Under the pieces are notes generated by a model that was not told the DNA's origin, did not search any database, and saw only the letters and a list, made by a program, of their open reading frames with translations. The translations under genes were made by a program, and so were the position numbers. DNA of 64,000 bases, taken from assembly GCA_030068145.1 (NCBI GenBank), contig JAPJBO010000044.1, positions 248,001 to 312,000 of the forward strand. The letters run 5' to 3'. This DNA comes from Diplonema papillatum. Its lineage: Eukaryota; Euglenozoa; Diplonemea; Diplonemida; Diplonemidae. Shown here piece after piece: positions 32,531-42,653 of the stretch. Within the stretch, counting starts at the first letter, position 1. Each line of letters begins with the position of its first letter.

Positions 32531-35223
32531 ATGGCGGAACGAACGGCTGTGGCGTTCTGCGCCGGGCTCGTGTTCCTTTCGTTCGCGCGCGGGCAAGACG
32601 ACTTCGAGGGCGGAGAGGACGAGTACGACTACGCCGACGACGGCTACGACGATGAGGGCATGGGCGGCGGCGGCGGCTTCGGGGGAATGGGCGGCTTCGG
32701 AGGGGAAGGGATGGAGGGCATGGGCGGACTGGACGCCCTGTCGGGCATGATGGGCGGCGGCATGGGCGGCGAGAGCGGTGGCGGCCACATCAAGATCATC
32801 GAGGACGCCGGCGACTGGGAGGTGCTGATGGACCCGGTGCGGCGGTACACCACGGTCGTCGCGTACTTCGCCTCCGGGGAAGACACCGAAGCCGCGGTGA
32901 AGCTGTTCGACAGGCTCGGCGAGGCGTTCCAGGACGTCACGAACATCGTGTTCGCGGCCATGTTCGACGACTGCCCCGTGTGGGAGCTGGAGACGAAGGG
33001 CAAGGTCAAAACTTTCAAAATCATCGTCCAGAAGCCGCCCGAGCTCCTGGTCGCAGCCGAGGGAAAAGGCCGGCACCGCTACCCGGGCGCGCGGCTCGCT
33101 GAGCACGAGGACATCGAAGCCGTCCGGGACTTCGTCGTCAAGCACGGGCTGCCGCTGGTCGGCGCCCGCCAGCCCGGTGACGGGCGGCTCTCGTTCCTCG
33201 GCGCGAAAATCGCCGGCGTCACGGTATTCGTCCCCGAGGACCTGGAGGAAGACCCGCCCGCGCGGAGCCGCTTGGCGGAGCTTATCGCGCCGGTCGCGCA
33301 GGAGCACCCGGACCTCGCGTTCGTCCTAGCCTCCGGCCCGCGGCTGGCGCGCGAAATCCCCGCGTACATGACGGCCGCAGGCGACGGCGAGGTCTCCGAA
33401 GCCTCGGTGTATTTCGGACTCGACGAGTTCGTTTTGGAGGACGAATCCTCCTCCGACGAAGAAGAAGCGGGCGGCGGCATCGCGCAGTACGGCAGCTCCG
33501 TCGCAGCGTTCTCCGAAGACGCCCTGACCGAATTCCTGCTCGCGTACAAAGCCGGCGGGCTGGCCCGGTACTTCAGGCCTCCTCCTGCCCAGGAGCAGGA
33601 GGAGGACAGCCCGGAGCAGGCCGCGTTCAAAGAGCGGGTGCGGCACGTCGGCCCGGCCGAGCTGCGCGGGCTCGTCAAAACCGGGGCTGCCGGCGGCCTG
33701 GCGCTGGTGCTGCTGTACGCGCCGTGGTGCGGGCACTGCACCGCGATGAAGCCGGCGTACGCCGCGCTCGCCGAGCGGTACGCAGACTCGACGAAGGCGC
33801 AGATCTTGGCCGTCGACGCCACTGCGCACGCCAACCTGCCGCAGAGCTTCGCCGTGGAGGTGTGTGCATCTGCATTTGCCAGTTTTTGTTTTTTAGCCAC
33901 ATGCGGTGCTTAGCAGCCAATGGCCTGATGGCTGAGTGCTCATCTAAGCAGGGCTGCATCCTCGTGCTGTAGCCGTGTTGTGTACAAGGCTTCGTGCGGG
34001 CCTGGTCAACCACCTAGGCGCAAACTTTCTTGACAGTGATTGAACAGTCGGGAAGAAGAGAAAAGTAAAGCAAGACCTGCATCCGGCGGCTGCTGTCTCC
34101 GGCTGCTTCGGCAGACGACACATACTACTACTACTACTAGCCACATGCAATGTGTGAGCTTGTGCTGATCACAATTTGAGGAGTCGGGAGCACCTACAAA
34201 GCCAAAAGCAGGACCGACCCCCCGTTCGTGAGAAAAAGCGAAGAATGAAAACAGCTTCTTTTTTTCCATTTGTCTTTGTCAAGAGCTGCGACTCAACTAT
34301 TCCCCTCCAACCTCGCTGGCGAGTGGATACGGGTAATTCACTACTCAGAAACGTAAGGATTCCAACTTGACGCGCCGAAGGCGTTCAAGCAAGCTTGCCA
34401 GGTGTCGTGTGCGTTGTTTGGCCTCCTCCTCCTGGGGGCCTGCTCACTCTCCGACTGGTGTATTATGCTCGTGACCCCCGGCCTTCTACTAGCTGGACTC
34501 CGACCAACTGTCCTCAGTTACCGCGCTGATGATAGCCTGCCTTCTGTGTCTGTGGCTGAAAGCACCGCAACACGGTGAAGATGGGGGTCAGTGCGGTGTA
34601 GAACACAACCATTCCACGCACGTTCTCGCAACCCCCCCGCGCCCTTCTTAGTTTTTTGCATGAGCACCTGCTTTGTAGGAAATACTTGAGCAGACTGCCA
34701 GTTGCGAAATCTCAAAGAGGGTAAAGCGTGGTCATCGGCGTGTCGGTGACTCCCCACTATCGCAACAGTATTCCAATCTCAAAGGAGGTAAATGTGCTGT
34801 AGCCCGACACGAAGCACAGCTAAATCTGGGTTTGGCGGCGGGCGTAAGCGTTCAACAAAAAAGACGCACCTTGTAGTTGTATCGTTTCTGCAGAATAACA
34901 CGAAAAGCCTCTAGGCAAAAACCGTTTTCACATTTCTCCCCCTCCAGCCTCCTTCGAAGTAAGCACCCGGTAGCTCCTCGAGTATTTCTTCGAGCGACGC
35001 AAGCAGATAATATTCTCCGTTCTTTTCTATCGCCCTCCCCAGGGCTCTCCGTCCCCAAGCTTCCACAACTTCAGCTGCCTTCTAAACCACAATCGACTCA
35101 TTCACACAGGGGTACCCAACGCTGTACTATGTTCTCCCGGGTGCGACTGAGCCCGAAAAGTATGATGGCGGGCGGTCGTTCGAAGACTTCGACGAGTTCA
35201 TCACGCACGCAACGAATGCGTGA
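32531..35223 (+). CDS. Protein disulfide isomerase-like protein, one CGHC domain
   Basis: Two exons, 32531-33859 and 35110-35223, phase 0, 480 residues. Residues 1-22 look like a signal peptide (MAERTAVAFCAGLVFLSFARG). An acidic then Gly/Met-rich stretch follows (about 23-85). A region without an active site comes next, perhaps a degenerate thioredoxin fold starting HIKIIEDAGDWEVL. The catalytic domain has LLYAPWCGHCTAMKPAYA, with CGHC at about 400-403. Exon 2 was found by eye: after acceptor TTCACACAG it reads GYPTLYYVLPG, then KYDGGRSFEDFDEFI, which is exactly the cis-Pro and C-terminal part of the thioredoxin fold, so the junction is strongly supported. The protein should form or rearrange disulfides in the secretory pathway. 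It ends HATNA, with no KDEL-type retention signal. Donor is GTGTGT. Confidence 0.9.
33860..35109 (+). other. PDI intron filled with repeats
   Basis: 1250 bp. Contains family F (34140-34285), family H (34480-34580) and a long-variant family A element (34657-34989). An AGCCACATGCRRTG word occurs twice (33896, 34138). Acceptor CACACAG ends at 35109. Confidence 0.85.
34657..34989 (+). mobile_element. Family A element, long variant, in the PDI intron
   Basis: Carries the extra ATCGGCGTGTCGGTGACTCC segment plus a further insertion (near 34893-34935) before the CTCCTTCGAAGTAAGCAC end. Confidence 0.75.
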
Positions 35224-35671
35224 AAGTGCTACAGTCCCTGCACAAGGTCCCACGATCCGAAAGCAGCGTCGGTTTGGTAGCACGAATGTCCATTGAACCG
35301 GAATGTGAACGGATCAGGGATGTCGCAGGAACACGCGAATGGTGACCCGCCGCGTAGTCGCCGACGCTCACCACTGCCCATTTAAAGTTTGAAAGCGATT
35401 CCCCAATGCCGCAATCATTCGCTTCACCTGGCGCAACTCCTGGTTTCTTTTCTAAGAGTGAACCATGGAGCGTGGATGAGTGCAGGTGGCTGTTACTCCT
35501 CACCGTGATCTTCAGGTAGCCACTCATCTAACGTGGGCCTGTAGCCTTCCAACGAGGCAACCCTGCGAGGCTGCAAGTAGCCACTGTCCCGGCGTGGCCT
35601 GTAGGCTCACAGAGGTGACTCTCTGTGGGGGCTGGCCGGCTCCAGCTCAGTCCGTACACATTCGCAAATAC
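35224..35671. other. PDI 3' flank
   Basis: 35505-35610 has a twice-repeated phrase: GTAGCCACTCATCTAACGTG and GTAGCCACTGTCCCGGCGTG, each leading to GGCCTGTAG. No gene seen. Confidence 0.5.
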
Positions 35672-35851
35672 TGAGCCGGTCCATCCCCTCTTGATAGACC
35701 GTGATGGACCGAAGAATACAGCACCGGGCAATTCGATGCAGCTTTAGGGACTAGGGATGGGCCTGATAGACCGTGGTGGACCGTGATTCACTGTGATAAA
35801 CAGCGGCAGGCACTTCGATGCAGTTTCAAGAAATAGCGACGGACAGGCTCA
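35672..35851 (+). mobile_element. Family U TIR element, 180 bp, copy 1
   Basis: Ends TGAGCCGGTCCATCCCC and its near complement GACGGACAGGCTCA. The interior has GATAGACCGTGATGGACCG-type short repeats. Flanks AATAC and ATTAC may be a diverged 5-bp duplication. Copy 2 at 52494-52673 has the same length. The ends match those of the S elements around the kinase gene. Confidence 0.8.
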
Positions 35852-37124
35852 ATTACTCGGGAGATAGAGGAAAGCGAATGCCGCAGTGGAGAAGGCGCAG
35901 GAGCGGCGCCCGCCTGGCGGTGGGGCAGAGGTCAGGAACACGTCGTAAGGGCGGCAGCATCTTTTCGGTCCTAGAAATTGCGCCGGCCTGCCTCACAATG
36001 CAAGTACGTCCCCTCCTGATTGACTGCGAAAGGCTGTCAAGTGCAGCTCAGGCAGTTCCGTCCCCCACGAAAGATAGAGATGGATCTGATGGACGAAGCG
36101 CCGTCTTTCTAAATACTCTGCATGAATGGAGTGGGTTGGAACTAGGAAGCCCCACGCAGATTGGCGCGCAATCTTCTTTGAATGTTCAAAGCGCCTGTTT
36201 TTTGCGGGAATGCTCGAGGGGGCGGCCCCGTTGTGTTCATCAAAAAAAAAAAAAGACACCACCCAAAGGAGGGATACCCAGTCGAAAGACACCGGCCTGC
36301 ACATCAACCTCGGTTGTTTGTCTCCAACACAAGAGGAGAGACGAACTCCGGGTCCAGGGCCTGAGGAGAAGCAAGTGCTCAACAAATGGAAAACCCCCAA
36401 TTTGTGGTTGCAATTGCTTCGCCCCGCTATCATCGATTCAGGCATGCCCTTTGAAAAGGCATGCGCAAATGGCTACGTGATCCCGGTTGCAGCCCATTCC
36501 GGCGCTCAATGAGCTTCGATCTGTCGAACAAATGCACGAAACCGGGCGGAATTGTGCAGCGGCTGCTCTCTTTTTTCCCCCGTGTCAGAAGAGAATGTTG
36601 TTTCTTTGAAGACTTAAATGGCCGAACGACAGGTTGGCGTCACCAGCCATCCAGAGAAGGAAAGGTAGCTTGCGCCACTTCGTGTTCGTCAGCAACAAGA
36701 TCAGCAGCTGCCTATTTTCGCCTTTCTCCTATTATACCGCACACGGCGACCGGACATGCGTGCGACGGGCTCACCAGATACGCGAGGAGCGAATTGGTGC
36801 AATTCTTCATCAGGAATACAAAAAAACACCATTTTCCAGGCTTGGGCTCTGCCCTATTCACTCGCCGTCACTTGGAGCATCGCTGTGGCTTTTTTCCCCG
36901 CGCTGAATGACGTCCTGCCCCCGTCAAAGTCGCAAGGTCGAGCCGCTGAAAGAGCCATCGCTTCGAATGCAGGAACGAATGCTCACTGGGGAGCCGGCAT
37001 GTCTCGAAGACTCGGCAGCAAAGAGGCAAAAAAACACTGCAATGTTTGTTGCCTCTCTCCCGTGGGCTCGGATTCACAAGTAGTCAGTCGAAAAGCATTG
37101 CGGTGGATTTGTTAGCACTAACAA
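35852..37124. other. Intergenic, no gene recognised
   Basis: Open frames to 220 codons exist (35818-36480), but this one starts within the U element and shows no domain or hydrophobic pattern. I do not call it. Confidence 0.4.
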
Positions 37125-37270
37125 TCTTCTTGCGGTTTGCCCCTTCAATGTATTGTGCAGACGTAGGCAGCATGTTTTGGTGGTTGATCAGAATCCCTCA
37201 CCTAGAGGGGAAATACAAGTGGGGAAACGATCAACACAAACAAAACGAAGCGCCTGTCTTTTTTACGCTC
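37125..37270 (+). repeat. Family L repeat
   Basis: TTTGCCCCTTCAATGTATTG, GGTGGTTGATCAGAATCCC and GGGGAAACGATCAACAC. Related to 118-198 and 57500-57660. The two GATCA words are inverted. Confidence 0.6.
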
Positions 37271-37324
37271 GGAGAAGCGTCAGCGAGTAGCCGAAAGACT
37301 GAACAGAGACTAGAATCTGGATAG

Positions 37325-37470
37325 GCTGTTGCCATATCGGAGGGAGTGCCACTCCCGCATTGAGGGGGTCCCACTCCATCAGTGAGGGAGTGCCACTCCC
37401 GCATTGAGGGAGTGAGGCCGACCACACAAACGACCGCAAAACCACTCCCGCAATCCGGAGTGGGAGTCCG
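37325..37470 (+). repeat. Cluster of GGAGTGCCACTCCC palindromes
   Basis: GGGAGTGCCACTCCCGCATT occurs at about 37339 and 37385, with partial versions at 37365 and 37438-37465. Confidence 0.65.
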
Positions 37471-37629
37471 TGGTGTAGGAATGTCTTTTGGGGACAGAAG
37501 CGTCGCTGCTCGCATCCAATTGTTTCCTCGTGGACGTGGTTCTCGGTTGAACGAGTTTCTGTGCTGAAAGATCGTCCTTCGTCCGGGTTGCTTCCACTTC
37601 TTGCTGTTCGCCCCCGCCGTCTCATTCTA

Positions 37630-37900
37630 CCGTATTTGTTTTACATAAGCGCCAGCTTGAAAGGAAATGCTCGACGATGCTGCCCGACAAAGAACAAAAG
37701 GGACCACAAGTGCTGTAACTACCGAACCACATGTTGAACGGACGTGAGGTCATGCGGGTCTACCCCTACATGACAAATCACAAAGCAACACACGGTGGTG
37801 TAAGCGAAGAACAAATCAGATTGTGATTGTATTGTATTTGCCCCTTACCTCTATATTTCCTCCCTTCCATTCGGAGTCGAAGCAGCAACGTCGAGTATTT
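37630..37900 (+). mobile_element. Family D element, uninterrupted reference copy
   Basis: Runs from ACATAAGCGCCAGCTTGAAA to CAGCAACGTCGAGTATTTTA. The uninterrupted CCCCTTACCTCTATATTTCC at 37840 is the empty-site form that shows where K inserted in the 4683-5195 copy. Confidence 0.85.
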
Positions 37901-38618
37901 TAACCCCAAGCATGGTATCGCGTCTATGCCCTTCTGCCGCGGACTGCAAACCAATAACCACCAGGAGTTGGGAAGGGGAACGGGGAGGCGGGAAAGCAGA
38001 GAAAGAAAAGAAAGATCCCCCCTCCAGCCCCAGAACAGACAACGCGAAACATAAACGGCGCCCCACGTTTTTTATACCCAGCGCTCTTACCGACGTCATT
38101 CTTGAAGGTTCTTTTACGCACGCATACACAGACGCACACACACACACACAGAAGGCACCACGTACAAACAGGTCGACAACACATATACACACAGCGTGGA
38201 CGTCTCTCGTACAGGAAGGTACCACGTTAAAACGGGTCCGCAACACACACACACACACACACACCTGACAGAGGTCTGTCAGAAAGAGAAAGAGACAGGC
38301 CGCTCCGTACGCGGATCGATTCTCGTTCGGAGAAAGAAAAAGAAGAGAGGCTCCTTCAGCCCGCCCCCAACAGCAACGTGGCAACCAGCGGGGGACGGCG
38401 GAGTGCGAGGCGGAGAGGGGAGTGTTGTAGCCCTACGGGGGGGTTTTCCCACTGAAAAATAACTTGATTTTTCCCCACTGAATAGCTTTTGAGCGAGCAC
38501 TCTCTCTGCACCCGCCTCCAACCTCTCGGCGGTTCAGAAGTCCGTGTGACACATACGTCGCATTCGTTTCCTGTCCGGCGTCACGTGTTTTTCACCCGGG
38601 GTTCGTTGAAGGAGGAGT
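37901..38618. other. Intergenic, family V and (CA)n
   Basis: 38202-38262 is family V: TACCACGTTAAAACGGGTCC then (CA)n. The same word precedes the long (CA)n at 61356. The rest has A/G-rich and C-rich simple sequence and no gene. Confidence 0.6.
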
Positions 38619-38960
38619 TGAGCCAGTCCACCCCTACTGCATCGATTTTCCAGAAACTACATCGAATTGCCTGCTGCCGTCTATCACAGGCTATCATAGG
38701 CTATCACAGGCTAGCATAGTCCATCAGCAGTCTATCACAGGCTAGGATAGTCCATTAGCAGTCTATCAGGCTAGCGTAGTCTATCACAGGCTAGCATAGT
38801 CTAGCATAGTCTATCACAGGCTAGCATAGTCTAGCATAGTCTATCACAGGCTAGCATAGTCTAGCATAGTCTATCACAGGCTAGCATAGTCTAGCATAGT
38901 CTATCACAGGCTAGCATAGTCTATCATCAGCCGTCTATAAGCAGGGGGTGGACCGGCTCA
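38619..38960 (+). mobile_element. Family S TIR element with internal satellite, upstream of the kinase
   Basis: 342 bp. Ends TGAGCCAGTCCACCCC and GGGGTGGACCGGCTCA are inverted repeats with one mismatch. The interior is a tandem array built on GGCTAGCATAGTCTATCACA with CTAGCATAGT half-units. The right end stops 3 bases before the kinase ATG. Confidence 0.9.
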
Positions 38961-38963
38961 GAA

Positions 38964-41900
38964 ATGGAGGGCTACCACAGCGAAGCGCGTTCAAAGCAGA
39001 AACGGGGAGTGTACCAGTCGCCCGTTGCCGTGGTCAAAGGCTCCGGCGGGCGGCTCGAGAACCACAAGGCGGCCGACGGCAGCGTCGGCGGCAAGGTGGT
39101 CACGAGCCCGCCGCGCCTCACGTTCGCGGGGGGCGGCGGGCTGCGGGCAACCGTGGGGCCGCCGGCAGGGGGGCAAAAGCTCGCGGCCGTGCAGGCAGCG
39201 GTGCCGCTCGCGTTTCAGACGGGACCCAGGAGCCAAGCCACGTTTCCGAGGCAGGTCCACCCCTCGATCTCCCCGCAGAATCCGGCAGCCCTGCGGAAGC
39301 TCGTCCACCAGCAGCAGCTGCCGTCGCCCATCCGCACCCGGACGCCGCCTCCGCTGTTCCCCAGCCCGTTCCACACGCCTTCCAGCGCCGCGCACAGCCG
39401 CCCGGAGCGGACGAGGTCGCCCGCGTCTAAGACAGCACCCCCGCGCTCCCACAGCAACCACACGCCGGCGGCGCACCGCGAAGCCGAAAGCGAGCGTCAC
39501 CCTCCGCACACGCACCGCCCGGAGAGCGATCGGGAGATGGCCGCTGAAAAAATGCCGTCGTTCGCCAGCACGACAGTGTCGACCACGCAGAACTTCTCGC
39601 AGGGGTGGCACAGCGGCGGCACCCACAACGGGAACGCCGGGGGTGCGCCGCTGATCGGCACCGCAGCGAGCACGCCGAACAGCACGGACTCCTCGCTGAC
39701 CGGCGACAGAAGCCCGCCGGGAGGTGTGCGGCTGGCGGGAAAGCCGATTGGTGTGCACCGCAGCAACAGCGGCAGGACACCTCGGAAGCGGAGTGCGCCG
39801 GCGGCGTGTCGCGCCGGGCGGCCGCTGTCGCCTGCGTCGATCCCGTCGAAGTCGCCGAAGAGCGTCCGAACGGCCCGCCAGCCGCTGTCGGCGACGGCGC
39901 CGGCGGCGCGGGCGAACGGGAACGGAACGCCGGTCCCGCGATCACTCACCGCAGCGCCGGGGATTCCGGACGACAGCCCCGGCCGAAACGCGGCGTCGCA
40001 CCGCCATACCGCGCCCGCGAAGCCCGGCGCGCGCGACCAATTCGTCATCGGCAGCCGCGTCATCATCTCGTCCCGCCTAGGGCCCACGCGGGAAGGCGTC
40101 GTGCAGGCCGTGTGCTTCGGCTCGCTGAAGGTCTCTCTCGCCAGCGGCGCGTCCGTCGTCGTCAATAAAGGTGCGTGCACCCTCGACCCCGACGCCAAGT
40201 CGAAGTCTCCTTCCCGCAGCACCTCCCCGCCCACCGGACGGGCGACCAGCAAAGACAGGCACCCCCTCCCCAGGTACAAACCGTACCAGCCAGCCCTCAA
40301 CCCGCAGCACCGCGGCTCGAGCCTCGACCGAGTGCGAAGCTCATCGAAGGAGCGCAGCGGTCGCCACGGGTCTCCCACCCGTAAAGGCAGCTTGACGACG
40401 CAGGGAGCGATCCCTGGGGTGTCTCGCGCGCACAGGAGAAGTGCAACCGACACGCACCTGACGCCGAAGCGGCGCGAGAAGTCGCCGGGGCCGCCGGGTT
40501 CGGTGGGGGCGCCGGCGGGCGGCGGTGCGTCGAGCGCGCGGCGGCCGAAGTCGGACGTGTCGTGCCACATGCAGAAGCCGCGTGGCCGCGCCGCGTCCCG
40601 CGCTGGGCTCGCCGTCCGTTCCGGGTCGAGCCGGGGCCGGTCTGCTCACAGCCGCTCTCACACCCAGTCGCACCTGGCGCCCTCGCAGCGCGCGCATCCT
40701 CGGCGGGCCCTGTCGCTGCCGTCGGCCTCCTCTGGGATACACGTACCCCCTTCCATCAACTACGGAGAAGGCGGGTACAGCAACGTGTTCGTCGGCGACG
40801 TGCTCAACGACCGGTACCTGCTCCTCTCCCAGCTCGGTTGCGGGCAGTCGTCGACGGTGTGGCTTGCTAAGGATATCAACTGCCCCCCGGGGCATCGGTA
40901 CAAGCACGTCGCCATCAAGGTCACGCGGTGTTCGAAGACGGTGCGGTTCTCGTCCCTGCATGAGGTTGCGCTGCTGTACTACATCGCGAACAACTCGCGG
41001 GTATGCGACATCGAGAGGTACGGCGGCGCTGCGCGGCTGCTGGATCACTTCGAGTACGAAGGCCAGCACGGCGTGCACGTCTGCATGATCTTTGAGCTTC
41101 TCGGCCACTCGATGGACGTCCTCATGGAGACGGGCTTCAGAGGCATCGCGGATGTGACCCTGGTCAAACAGGTCACCGCGTCCATCCTCCGGACGCTATC
41201 CGAGCTCAAGCGCATCAACGTCGTGCACACCGACTTGAAGCCGGAGAACCTGATGTTCACGAAACCATCGAGCGACGTCCTGTCCGTCATCCGATCCGCG
41301 CAGACGCACACTCCAAGGGCGAGAACCTCGTCCCAGACCCACCAACGGCCGAAGCCGCTGCAATCGCGTATTTCGATGCACAAGCTCCTGAAGGACCTGA
41401 AGGAGCAGCAGCGTGTCAGGCTCTCGGACTTCGGCTTGTCGTTCTTGCTGAGACCGGACAGCGGGGTCCGGTATGACGGCGAGCCGTTATCGGATGTGGA
41501 CTTGAGGCTGATCAAGGCGTCGAATTATGTCAAGGGCGCGCTGATCCAGACGAGGGAGTACCGGGCGCCCGAGATCATCCTCGGGAACGACTTCACCTGC
41601 GAAACGGACATCTGGAGCCTTGGGTGCATCGTGTACGAAATGCTGACGGGCCGCTTCCTCTTCGACCCGAAGTCGAAGCCCGACGTGCACGACGAGGTCA
41701 GCAACGACGCGGAGCACCTGTCCGAGATTTCGCAGGTCATCGGCCGGCCCCAGGAGCGGGTCCTCACGAGCGGCGGCGTCTACGTGTCGAAGTTCTACGA
41801 CATCGGGTCGACCGTGCTGAAGGGCGAGCACACCTACGCGATGCCCGACGCCGTCGGGCAGCTGGCCAAGCGGTGCTCGAAGCAGGAGGCGCGCGAGGCG

Positions 41901-42152
41901 TGGGACTTCATCCGCAGCTGCCTCACCTGGTCGCCGACGGACCGGCCGACGGCCCCGGAGTGCCTGCGGCACCCGTGGCTGCGCGGCGTCGTCAGCGACA
42001 CCGCCTGCAGCCCGGCCGCGTCCGACGACGAAAAAGACGCCGAGCCCCGCAGCGCCGAATCGCCGGTCGAAATCCGGATCGAGAACGAGTTCCAAATCCT
42101 GGTCGAAGACGAGATCCAAATCCGAATCGACTACGACCAAAGTAACGACTAG
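38964..42152 (+). CDS. SRPK-type serine/threonine protein kinase
   Basis: Single exon, 1062 residues. The first ~600 are Ser/Arg/Pro-rich and disordered, apart from a compact segment at about 355-405 (FVIGSRVIISSRLGPTREGV) that resembles a small SH3/KOW-like barrel. The kinase domain spans about 616-1010: P-loop LGCGQSSTVWLA, VAIKV lysine, HEVALLYY, catalytic loop VVHTDLKPENLMF, SDFGLSFLL, then IQTREYRAPEIILG and DIWSLGCIVYEMLTGRFLF. HTD instead of HRD, an insert of about 60 residues between the catalytic loop and DFG, and the IQTR(E/Q)YR activation loop are SRPK features. SRPKs phosphorylate Arg/Ser dipeptides of splicing factors. The C-terminus is acidic (EIRIENEFQILVEDEIQIRI). No introns, unlike its multi-exon neighbours. 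Confidence 0.92.
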   Translation: MEGYHSEARSKQKRGVYQSPVAVVKGSGGRLENHKAADGSVGGKVVTSPPRLTFAGGGGLRATVGPPAGGQKLAAVQAAVPLAFQTGPRSQATFPRQVHPSISPQNPAALRKLVHQQQLPSPIRTRTPPPLFPSPFHTPSSAAHSRPERTRSPASKTAPPRSHSNHTPAAHREAESERHPPHTHRPESDREMAAEKMPSFASTTVSTTQNFSQGWHSGGTHNGNAGGAPLIGTAASTPNSTDSSLTGDRSPPGGVRLAGKPIGVHRSNSGRTPRKRSAPAACRAGRPLSPASIPSKSPKSVRTARQPLSATAPAARANGNGTPVPRSLTAAPGIPDDSPGRNAASHRHTAPAKPGARDQFVIGSRVIISSRLGPTREGVVQAVCFGSLKVSLASGASVVVNKGACTLDPDAKSKSPSRSTSPPTGRATSKDRHPLPRYKPYQPALNPQHRGSSLDRVRSSSKERSGRHGSPTRKGSLTTQGAIPGVSRAHRRSATDTHLTPKRREKSPGPPGSVGAPAGGGASSARRPKSDVSCHMQKPRGRAASRAGLAVRSGSSRGRSAHSRSHTQSHLAPSQRAHPRRALSLPSASSGIHVPPSINYGEGGYSNVFVGDVLNDRYLLLSQLGCGQSSTVWLAKDINCPPGHRYKHVAIKVTRCSKTVRFSSLHEVALLYYIANNSRVCDIERYGGAARLLDHFEYEGQHGVHVCMIFELLGHSMDVLMETGFRGIADVTLVKQVTASILRTLSELKRINVVHTDLKPENLMFTKPSSDVLSVIRSAQTHTPRARTSSQTHQRPKPLQSRISMHKLLKDLKEQQRVRLSDFGLSFLLRPDSGVRYDGEPLSDVDLRLIKASNYVKGALIQTREYRAPEIILGNDFTCETDIWSLGCIVYEMLTGRFLFDPKSKPDVHDEVSNDAEHLSEISQVIGRPQERVLTSGGVYVSKFYDIGSTVLKGEHTYAMPDAVGQLAKRCSKQEAREAWDFIRSCLTWSPTDRPTAPECLRHPWLRGVVSDTACSPAASDDEKDAEPRSAESPVEIRIENEFQILVEDEIQIRIDYDQSND

Positions 42153-42175
42153 CAGTCTCCAGCCACGTACCAGAC

Positions 42176-42653
42176 TGAGCCAGTCCACCCCTATCTCCAG
42201 GAACTGCGTCGAATTGCCTGCTGTCTTAGGCTATCACATGCTAGGATAGTCTATCAGCAGTCTATCAGGCTAGCAAAGTCTATCACAGGCTAGCATAGTC
42301 TATCACAGGCTAGTATAGTCTATCACAGGCTAGCATGGTCTATCAGAGGCTAGCATAGTCTATCACAGGCTAGCATAGTCTATACACAGGCTAGCATAGT
42401 CTATCAGCAGTCTATCAGGCTAGCAAAGTCTATCACAGGCTAGCATAGTCTATCACAGGCTAGTATAGTCTATCACAGGCTAGCATGGTCTATCAGAGGC
42501 TAGCATAGTCTATCACAGGCTAGCATAGTCTATACACAGGCTAGCATAGTCTATCAGCAGTCTATCAGCAGTCTATCAGCAGTCTATCAGCAGTCTATCA
42601 GCAGTCTATCAGCAGTCTATCAGCAGTCTATAAGCAGGGGGTGGACCGGCTCA
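42176..42653 (+). mobile_element. Family S TIR element, downstream of the kinase
   Basis: 478 bp, same orientation as 38619-38960, same terminal repeats. Its array is longer and includes two near-identical ~118-bp blocks (about 42262-42379 and 42411-42540 regions) followed by seven CTATCAGCAGT units. It begins 23 bases after the kinase stop codon. Confidence 0.9.

Noticed and set aside
32459-33307. 282-codon minus-strand frame opposite PDI
   Set aside because: Antisense shadow of a high-GC exon. The sense strand has the thioredoxin motif and correct splice junctions.
35818-36480. 220-codon open frame
   Set aside because: Starts inside a transposon end, includes a poly-Lys from an A run, and has no domain-like pattern.
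37331-37470. CRISPR-like array (repeated GGAGTGCCACTCCC)
   Set aside because: Irregular spacing, only two or three copies, and a eukaryotic context.
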